Shown here one piece after another: positions 16,076 through 22,670 of a DNA stretch of 32,116 nt. Source of the DNA: Gammaproteobacteria bacterium (GTDB lineage Bacteria > Pseudomonadota > Gammaproteobacteria > Pseudomonadales > Pseudohongiellaceae). A program made the translations under genes and the position numbers. Under the pieces are notes generated by a model. That model saw only the letters and a list, made by a program, of their open reading frames with translations, had not been told where the DNA came from and searched no databases. How positions within the stretch are numbered: the stretch's first letter is position 1; each line of letters starts with the position of its first letter. The stretch lies in assembly GCA_024644515.1 (NCBI GenBank), contig JAHEHN010000017.1, positions 1-32,116 on the forward strand, written 5' to 3'.

Positions 16076-17197
16076 TTATTGCCTGTTATGCTGACATAAA
16101 GAAAATGGGAGTTCTTTCCCGCCCAGCCAGCTTAACTCCCAGCTGGCAGTCCAGGGCCTGGTATAGGCGCCGGGATCGTCGATAGTGACTTCATAATGCA
16201 AGGTATCGAAATCAGTACGGGTGAATTTTTCTACCATTGAAAGTCGGTTGGTATGGGGTAAACCACCGTTGGTAAACCAGAAGTCTTCATTAAAGCCTGT
16301 GGTGTTGACAACCAGCGTATCCCCTTCCCAGTTACCTGTAGAGCGTCCGTAATATAAAGGATTGTCATCATCTCCCCCTACCTGACCGGAAGGATCCCTG
16401 CCATCGAGATAGATGAGGCGATAATTTCTATTACCGCTGCCAAGCAGAACAAAGATGCGCTCATTCTTTTTATCTTCAATCAGCTGCAGACCAAGATCAG
16501 ATTGATACTGTCTTGGCCCACCCGGTGGCTTGCAGTTCAGATAGGTAGGATCATCCTGTAACTGACGTTGTTGCCTGTGTACATAGCGTGCCAGCGCCCA
16601 GTCCTGCATCGGTGCAACACGGGCAGCGTCATCAATATTGTCCAACAGGCCGTATTCATTCATTGAAATGTTGACATCGTCTTCGACCAGCGCCTTTTCG
16701 CTGGGATAGCTCCAGATGCCACCAATACCCCCGGGACCAGCACCAAGCGCCGGTTTATTGTCACTAGGCCAGCGCGGAACGGGCCTGCCTGCTAACGGCT
16801 TCGCCGGTGCTTTGGAAGAAACGCTGTAAACCTGACGCCCACTATCTGCAAGCGTTACTGCGTCTCCCCAAATTTGTCTGCTACCATCTCTTGCCCTCAT
16901 GCCTGCCACAGTAATTGCAGCACCAGGTTCCAATGAGTCTTCTTTCCAGCCGTTATCTACCAGAATACTGGGATTTTCCAGTTCTATAGCCCAGTTAACA
17001 GGCTTATTGTTGTTCGTCACGTTCAGAAATATATGAACATGGGGACTGCGCCAGTCAACCTTGGTAACAATGCCTGACAACTGCATCGCTTCCGCTGGAT
17101 CAAATTTTCCATGGATTGGATGGTGAGCACTGGCAAGCGACGTAAGCATAATGCCCATAGCCGTGCCGATAATTTTTATTCCACTAAGTCTTTTCAT
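16076..17197 (-). CDS. Exported fusion of a DUF6152 domain and an unknown C-terminal domain
   Basis: A 373-residue protein with a signal peptide of 24 residues ending in an ideal ASA cleavage site, followed by HHPIHGKFD. Residues about 25-120 are DUF6152 (GIVTKVDWRSPHVHIFLNV, VNWAIELENP, ITVAGMRARDGS). A Pro/Gly-rich linker (about 125-175) leads to a C-terminal domain (about 180-373) homologous to the stand-alone protein at 14801-15613 (NWEGDTLV, GFNEDFWF, GLPHT, TIDDPGAYT). So the same two domains occur here joined and next door apart, which suggests that they act on the same thing or touch each other. Function unknown. It follows the small exported protein gene by 56 bp and precedes the DUF6152 gene by 14 bp. 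Confidence 0.83.
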   Translation of the reverse strand: MKRLSGIKIIGTAMGIMLTSLASAHHPIHGKFDPAEAMQLSGIVTKVDWRSPHVHIFLNVTNNNKPVNWAIELENPSILVDNGWKEDSLEPGAAITVAGMRARDGSRQIWGDAVTLADSGRQVYSVSSKAPAKPLAGRPVPRWPSDNKPALGAGPGGIGGIWSYPSEKALVEDDVNISMNEYGLLDNIDDAARVAPMQDWALARYVHRQQRQLQDDPTYLNCKPPGGPRQYQSDLGLQLIEDKKNERIFVLLGSGNRNYRLIYLDGRDPSGQVGGDDDNPLYYGRSTGNWEGDTLVVNTTGFNEDFWFTNGGLPHTNRLSMVEKFTRTDFDTLHYEVTIDDPGAYTRPWTASWELSWLGGKELPFSLCQHNRQ

Positions 17198-17253
17198 CTT
17201 GAATCCATCTGCAACAGTGTTTATTGCTACTTTTAAAATCGGGATTATCCAGT

Positions 17254-17631
17254 TTATTGCCTGACAATCTCAAAGTCGCCCCTGCCGTTACTACTTCTCC
17301 AACTGCCGGAAAGGGCTCTTGAAGGTAGCTCCAGATTTTCAATCATAGCGTCGATCGTGTAGCCATCAGCGCTAATTACCACGGACCAGTCTGTTGGATC
17401 CAGTTCAACACTTTCGATTTCCATATTGTCAGTACCGGGATTAATCATCCCTGTCACTTCTTCCCCATTCCAGTCCATTACAATCAGGACAAAATCACCA
17501 TGGGTTGTATTTCCAGACCACTCACCGATCCAGGACCCTTTCAGGGGATGACCTTCCTGTGCGAGCGCCCCGGAGGACAAGAAAGCCACGCCAATAATTA
17601 CAGATAATCCTTTGATTAATCCTTTGTACAT
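17254..17631 (-). CDS. Small exported beta-rich protein, unknown
   Basis: A 125-residue protein with a signal peptide (about residues 1-24, ending GALAQ). The mature part (GSWIGEWSGNTTHGDF, VLIVMDWNGEEVTGMINPG, a final LSGSWRSSNGRGDFEIV) has the alternating pattern of a small beta-barrel or sandwich, as in lipocalin-like or DUF-type exported domains, but I cannot name the family. I choose ATG at 17631 because GGAG lies 9 nt upstream; a TTG five codons earlier is the other option. It is the first gene of the four-gene exported-protein set and its upstream 280 bp must hold the promoter. Confidence 0.72.
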   Translation of the reverse strand: MYKGLIKGLSVIIGVAFLSSGALAQEGHPLKGSWIGEWSGNTTHGDFVLIVMDWNGEEVTGMINPGTDNMEIESVELDPTDWSVVISADGYTIDAMIENLELPSRALSGSWRSSNGRGDFEIVRQ

Positions 17632-17841
17632 TGAATGAAACTCCAACTGGTATTTTAAAAACGATTAGCAGATTTGATATTGGGTAAATCTGTCATAGCT
17701 CTGTTTATTATTATTTAATTCAAGAGAGCATCTCTTCCTGCTTTGCCTGCTGGCAACTTTATCATATTTTTTAGCCAAAAATAGTGTTTTGCTTAATCTT
17801 TACATAATTTAAGAGCGCTTGATTTATAAGCCTTTTTCCAT

Positions 17842-17875
17842 AAAAAAGCCCGGATTGGTTAATTCCTTTCCGGGC
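17842..17875 (-). terminator. Rho-independent terminator downstream of the VOC gene
   Basis: Reading the minus strand, GCCCGGA (17875-17869), a 14-nt loop, TCCGGGC (17854-17848) and then TTTTTTA. It ends the transcript of the VOC gene and so separates it from the exported-protein operon further on. Confidence 0.8.
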
Positions 17876-17914
17876 CTGATGTCCTGCTATCTTACAAAGA
17901 GTGCCATCTCGCGG

Positions 17915-18469
17915 CTAAACCGGCTGTTCCCGGTGATAAGCCTCGTTATTAGGCGTATGATCGCCTGCCAGCCAGCGCTTTAGTTCGCTATGGGCCTTGG
18001 GCAGAACCTCGGCATTAATCTTCTCAACATCGGGATGATCAGTGCAGAATTCGACAATCAAACCATCCGGGTCGATTATATAAAGAGAGTGGCAGTAGCC
18101 ATGCTCCAGAAAATAAAACTTGTCTTCCGGATAATCTGAATTTTTAACACGTTGAACCATTTCATCCTGAAGATCCTGCTCCACTTTCAATGCAATATGA
18201 CGAAAACCTGAAAGAGGCAGGTCCGGACCAAACTCGGCAGCATCTTCCTCGGTGGCAAACTGGAAAAAGGCCAGAGCACTCTCATCTGCTATACTAAAAA
18301 AACAATGGCAATACACCCTTTCCTTACCAAATAATTCGGTTTTTTCGCACCAGGTCGCAGTTAGCGGCAAACCAAGTAAATCCTCGTAAAATTGACGTGT
18401 CCTCTCGAGATCTTTAACCACATAGGCATTGTGATGAAGACGAGAAGGTAACTTGCTTTGTGCATTCAT
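17915..18469 (-). CDS. VOC-superfamily (glyoxalase/extradiol dioxygenase-like) protein
   Basis: A 184-residue vicinal-oxygen-chelate fold protein. The first beta-alpha-beta-beta-beta unit starts RLHHNAYVVKDLERTRQFYEDLLGLPL; the second holds GFRHIALKV and ends DPDGLIVEFCTDHP. Likely metal ligands are His12/13, the His in FRHIAL and the Glu in VEFCTD, the usual H-H-E set. The family includes glyoxalase I, ring-cleaving dioxygenases, epimerases and resistance proteins; nothing here fixes the reaction. A good GAGGAA ribosome-binding site precedes the ATG. It lies 56 bp downstream of the TonB receptor on the same strand, ahead of a terminator, so receptor and enzyme are probably one transcript. 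Confidence 0.85.
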   Translation of the reverse strand: MNAQSKLPSRLHHNAYVVKDLERTRQFYEDLLGLPLTATWCEKTELFGKERVYCHCFFSIADESALAFFQFATEEDAAEFGPDLPLSGFRHIALKVEQDLQDEMVQRVKNSDYPEDKFYFLEHGYCHSLYIIDPDGLIVEFCTDHPDVEKINAEVLPKAHSELKRWLAGDHTPNNEAYHREQPV

Positions 18470-18525
18470 GGAAAATTCCTCGATTGATTCTGTTCGTTAA
18501 AAATCAGAAGACAATGTTATGTTAT

Positions 18526-20817
18526 TTAAAATCGTTTCACAAAATCCAGACCATATCTGGCAGGCAATGCCTTAAAGACAAAACCACCGGTTGAATACTC
18601 CGTATTGTATTCTTCATCAAGAGCATTTTTACCCCAGGCAGTTACAGCCCAGTCGTCCGGCAACTCTACACCCACCCTGAAGTCCACAAGTTGAACGGCG
18701 TCCCGATCATTGGTACCTATTTGATTGTTGTCGAAAAAGGCGGTGTCCCCAATTATCTGATAATCAACACGGAAAAAAGCCTCCAGGCCTTGTCCAAATG
18801 ATGTAATTGGCCGGTGATAATCCAAACCTGCATTGAGAGTGTATTCAGACACATTTGGCGCTTTGTCACCGATATCATTCACATTTTGTGACGATGTGAT
18901 TTCACTATCAACATAGCCCAGGCCAAAATTGACATTGACATAGTCATTCAGCCTGCCTGCCAGATCAAACTCAAAACCCTGATATTCCACTTCATTCAAA
19001 TTGCCCAGATTCTGGGTTGAGTTGGCTGCAAGAAAAATGAAAAAGTAGGTTCCTTCTGCTTCAGATTTAAAAACACTGAAGTTGGTTCTTACCCTTCCGT
19101 CCAGGAACTGTCCTTTAACACCCGCTTCAATTGTATCCACCACTTCTGCATCGAATGTGTCCCCTACTCCCAGAAAGCCATTGGCAAATGCCACAGCGCC
19201 AACACCGGTCTGGTTAAATCCGCCACTACGGAAGCCGCGGCTTAACGAGGCGTAATAACTCAATGTCTCCGAAGGTTTATGGCGTATTGTGAATTTGGGC
19301 TGCCATTCATCCCAGCTGTTATTCCTGACTTCACCTGTAAACCCTTGCGGAAAACCCGCCACATTAGGTAAAAAAGCTGTTGGTGTAAGTGTAGTATTTT
19401 CTCTGTCGTCGTCGTCATAGCGCAGGGAAAATGCAAGTTCAGTATTATCCGAAAAGTCATAAGCCACTTCACCAAATACTGCCCAGGCAGAATTATCCTG
19501 GGAGTCAGCGAGATAGGTGACCTGGGGATTTAGACTATCGGTAGCAAAATCAAAGGGGAAATTACCCCTTGGTTGTTTAAACACCGGAAATACGCCATTC
19601 CCCGTATCCACCATATTACCGGTAGAAATAAAACGGTCCGTTTGAACCGCATAGGCACCAACAATCCAGCGAAACCTTTCCTCGGAGGGAGAGGTAAAAC
19701 GAATTTCCTGGCTAACAGATTCCACCTCCAGATATTGGCTCTGATTCTGATCTGGAAAACCAAAAAACGTTGGTATAACTGCTTCATCAGTTGGCAAAAA
19801 ATCCCAGGCATCACCGGTTGATAATTCCTCCAGGGAATCGAATGATGTAATGGCTGTTAAGGTTCCGTTACCCAACTCCCAATCCAGTTTAAGGGACACA
19901 TTGGATAAGTCCCTTTCATTGACGCCCGGGTTATTCACCCTGATAGGAAGGCTGGTGTCATTTACTGAGTTCGGGTAGCCGTTATCACGCCCAAAAGCCG
20001 GCGGTGCTCCCGGAAAAGGTGCAGCTGCGGACTCGCGAATATTGTAATAAAAAGCCTGGGTTTCGAGCTTTGATTGATAAAATCTGAGATCTGCCCTGAA
20101 TGTATCGCTGGGGTCCCAAATAAACCTTAAGCGTGCTGATGTGTCTTTATAGGGATCTGCTTTTTCATTCAGATATTCGTTGTCAAGATAACCTTCCACA
20201 TCCTTGCGAGAAATTGCAGCTCTGAATTTTAATGTATCTGATTCGCCAATCGGTCCACTAAGCATTGCCTGGGCGCGATAACCTTCACCCGAGTCATAAC
20301 CTGCCCTGACGGCTCCTTCAAGAAAATCTGAAGGCTCCCTTGTGGTAACGGTGATTGCTCCACCAATGGCATTACGCCCGTAAAGAGCTCCTTGTGGTCC
20401 TTTCAAGACTTCTATTTGCTGAATATCGAACAACTCCTGGTTGAACTGAGCGGGATTAACCATCAACACACCATCCATGAGAACTGCCACAGACATTTCG
20501 GTATTGCGATTTTGGGATATGCCGCGGGCGGTCACAAATGAGTTGCCAGCATTTTGTACTTGTACCAGAGTCACATTAGGGGTCAGAGCGATGAAATCCG
20601 CGGGAGTTTCAATACCGGCAGACTCAACTTCGGTTTCAGTAAATACAGTCACTGATACAGGAACGTCAACGTATGACTCTTCCCTTTTTCTTGAAGTAAC
20701 GACAATTTCCTCAATACCAATATTTTCAGAATCACCGGACTGAGCCAGAGCAAGATTACCCGTTGATAACGTGGCAACGGTAATCGCCAGTGAAAGTGTT
20801 TTTTTTCCATGAAACAT
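18526..20817 (-). CDS. TonB-dependent outer-membrane receptor
   Basis: A 763-residue outer-membrane transporter. It has a signal peptide (1-26), a TonB box (IEEIVVTSR, residues 35-43), a plug domain with GPQGALYGRNAIGGAI, and a 22-strand barrel with typical late motifs (SRGFRSGGFN, NVNFGLGYVDSEI, GKNALDEEY) ending in Phe. This style is common among receptors of oligotrophic marine and sphingomonad-like bacteria for aromatics, sterols or plant compounds rather than siderophores, but the ligand cannot be read from sequence. A GGGGAA site precedes the ATG. It is followed by the VOC enzyme, and its operon context suggests uptake coupled to catabolism. Confidence 0.94.
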   Translation of the reverse strand: MFHGKKTLSLAITVATLSTGNLALAQSGDSENIGIEEIVVTSRKREESYVDVPVSVTVFTETEVESAGIETPADFIALTPNVTLVQVQNAGNSFVTARGISQNRNTEMSVAVLMDGVLMVNPAQFNQELFDIQQIEVLKGPQGALYGRNAIGGAITVTTREPSDFLEGAVRAGYDSGEGYRAQAMLSGPIGESDTLKFRAAISRKDVEGYLDNEYLNEKADPYKDTSARLRFIWDPSDTFRADLRFYQSKLETQAFYYNIRESAAAPFPGAPPAFGRDNGYPNSVNDTSLPIRVNNPGVNERDLSNVSLKLDWELGNGTLTAITSFDSLEELSTGDAWDFLPTDEAVIPTFFGFPDQNQSQYLEVESVSQEIRFTSPSEERFRWIVGAYAVQTDRFISTGNMVDTGNGVFPVFKQPRGNFPFDFATDSLNPQVTYLADSQDNSAWAVFGEVAYDFSDNTELAFSLRYDDDDRENTTLTPTAFLPNVAGFPQGFTGEVRNNSWDEWQPKFTIRHKPSETLSYYASLSRGFRSGGFNQTGVGAVAFANGFLGVGDTFDAEVVDTIEAGVKGQFLDGRVRTNFSVFKSEAEGTYFFIFLAANSTQNLGNLNEVEYQGFEFDLAGRLNDYVNVNFGLGYVDSEITSSQNVNDIGDKAPNVSEYTLNAGLDYHRPITSFGQGLEAFFRVDYQIIGDTAFFDNNQIGTNDRDAVQLVDFRVGVELPDDWAVTAWGKNALDEEYNTEYSTGGFVFKALPARYGLDFVKRF

Positions 20818-20992
20818 AGGATTCCCCTTTATTTTTTATTCCTGGTGATCAGTCTAAGGCTGACCGCGATTTATTTTTCGAAATGCGAAAATTTTTTTCG
20901 TAACTATAGAGGGTACTTATAATACCTTCAACAACCTGTATAGGGAAAAGAATCTTGCTTTCAGAAATGTCTATATAATTCTGGCCCGATTC

Positions 20993-21706
20993 TTACTTTG
21001 CATCTAATTTGAAAATCCAGTCCTTCAATAAGCACGTCGCTGCTTCCGGCTGATCGAGGATTACCATATGGCCAGCATCAGGCACGATGGCTAATTGCGC
21101 TTCAGGAATTTTTTGCTTTATTGCTTCATGCTGGCTAACCGGGCTCCATTTATCCTTTTCCCCGACAATCAGTAAAACCGGAATGGCTATATGTGGCAAA
21201 TACAGACTTTGGTCACTGCGTCCAAGCCCGGCGGTAATGTGAGCGATAAAATCATCAAGACTCTGGCGCCGAGCCATGCTTTCAATATACTGTCGGGTGC
21301 TGCTGTTTTCCGACTCCTGATAAGCAAGCATAAGATCCGCCCAGCTTGCGGCATACTTGTCCATACCAATACTGGCGGCCTCTTCCACCAGACTGCTGCG
21401 CTGTTCGCATTCTTCGTCATTTACCGGGTGAGCCCCCACACTCAGCAAAATAAGATTATCGATTCTTTCCGGCGCCATATGAATCAGCTCAAGACCCACG
21501 CGACCACCCATTGAATGGCCCGCTACAGAAAATCGCTCGGGGGCCTCCTGTAGCACCATCTCAGCCATTTTCTTCAGGGAATCAATGCCTCTGAAATCGG
21601 GGATACGAACGTCAATCCTGTCAGACAGGGCTGCCTGCTGATAATGCCAGGCGTCCTTGTCACAAAGCAGTCCCGGAAGCAGGTATAAAACAGGTTTGAT
21701 ATCCAT
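20993..21706 (-). CDS. Alpha/beta hydrolase
   Basis: A 237-residue alpha/beta hydrolase of the MenH/BioH-like type. It begins with PVLYLLPGLLCDKDAWHYQ (oxyanion HG-like loop, here PG), has the nucleophile elbow GHSMGG, an acid in VGEKDKWSP and the catalytic His in DAGHMVILD. A cap region lies between residues about 120 and 180. I take ATG at 21706 because the family begins just before the first strand; a TTG 45 bp upstream would add 15 poorly conserved residues, and neither start has a clear ribosome-binding site. It is 175 bp upstream of the TonB receptor on the same strand. Substrate unknown; an ester or thioester from the catabolic genes around it is a guess. Confidence 0.85.
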   Translation of the reverse strand: MDIKPVLYLLPGLLCDKDAWHYQQAALSDRIDVRIPDFRGIDSLKKMAEMVLQEAPERFSVAGHSMGGRVGLELIHMAPERIDNLILLSVGAHPVNDEECEQRSSLVEEAASIGMDKYAASWADLMLAYQESENSSTRQYIESMARRQSLDDFIAHITAGLGRSDQSLYLPHIAIPVLLIVGEKDKWSPVSQHEAIKQKIPEAQLAIVPDAGHMVILDQPEAATCLLKDWIFKLDAK

Positions 21707-21915
21707 GATAGGTAATACTGGCTCGGTGGTGGTAGCGAATGACTGTTGCAAGGAAGAAAACTACTGAAACAGGCAAGATGCCGGAAACTGTGGCCGCGAA
21801 TTATAATGGGAAAAAATATTTAAACAAAGCCGGGCTTTTTTGCGTAAGAACATAAATACATGAAATATAGCGCTAAAGCATTTATGATGCTGCGAGCACG
21901 CACATGGAGTTAAAA

Positions 21916-22515
21916 ATGAACAAAATTCTTGTCCTTTATTACAGTATGTATGGTCACATTGAAGTGATGGCAAATGCTATTGCAGAAGGTGCCGCAAAAG
22001 TTCCCGATACCGAAGTAACCATCAAGCGCGTTCCGGAACTTATGCCTGAGGAAGTCGCCAGGAATGCCGGCGTTAAACTCGATCAGGACGCTGAAATAGC
22101 CAGTCCGGAAGAGCTCGCAGACTACGATGCCATTATTTTCGGGACGCCCACGCGTTTTGGTAACATGACCGCACAAATGCGAAATTTTCTCGATCAGACC
22201 GGCGGCCTCTGGTTTGAAGGTAAATTGATCGGCAAGGTAGGTAGCGTCTTTACATCAACCGCATCCCAGCATGGTGGCCAGGAAACGACTATCACCTCCT
22301 TCCATACCACACTGCTTCACCACGGTATGGTGGTGGTAGGGGTACCCTACTCCATTCCTCAATTAACCAGCATGGAAGCTATTACCGGGGGTTCTCCCTA
22401 TGGTGCTTCCACTATCACCGGGGGGGATGGCAGCCGTATGCCCTCTGACGACGAACTGGAGATTGCCCGTTTCCAGGGAGAACATGTGGCAAAAATTGCT
22501 GCCAAACTTAGCTGA
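21916..22515 (+). CDS. wrbA: NAD(P)H:quinone oxidoreductase WrbA
   Basis: A flavodoxin-fold FMN enzyme that reduces quinones by two electrons, avoiding semiquinone radicals. Family motifs: [20 protein letters not shown] (P-loop-like FMN site), [27 protein letters not shown] and the C-terminal GEHVAK. At 199 residues it equals E. coli WrbA (198). I start at ATG 21916 because GGAG at 21906 lies 6 nt upstream and the protein then begins MNKILVLYY as usual; the ATG at 21904 would place the start inside that ribosome-binding site. It is divergent from the alpha/beta hydrolase gene. Quinone detoxification would fit nearby aromatic catabolism. Confidence 0.94.
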   Translation: MNKILVLYYSMYGHIEVMANAIAEGAAKVPDTEVTIKRVPELMPEEVARNAGVKLDQDAEIASPEELADYDAIIFGTPTRFGNMTAQMRNFLDQTGGLWFEGKLIGKVGSVFTSTASQHGGQETTITSFHTTLLHHGMVVVGVPYSIPQLTSMEAITGGSPYGASTITGGDGSRMPSDDELEIARFQGEHVAKIAAKLS

Positions 22516-22523
22516 ATCTATAA

Positions 22524-22552
22524 TCCCGGCCTTGTTTAAAACCTGGCCGGGA
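22524..22552 (+). terminator. Hairpin after wrbA, possible terminator
   Basis: TCCCGGCC (22524-22531) and GGCCGGGA (22545-22552) form a perfect 8-bp stem with a 13-nt loop, nine bases past the wrbA stop. There is no T-run after it, so it could be a weak terminator or an mRNA-end stabiliser. Confidence 0.4.
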
Positions 22553-22670
22553 ATAAAGAGGGATCTGTTTGCTGGCAATTGCCAGCGGCATTACAATATG
22601 GGGCGCTTTTAAGCCTGTTTCACTGTTTATACTGATTATTTCCCAACTCACACGATACATTAGGCATATG

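Noticed and set aside
14801-22515. A mobile element or genomic island carrying the accessory genes
   Set aside because: No transposase, integrase, tRNA or flanking direct repeats were seen; base composition looks similar to the housekeeping parts.
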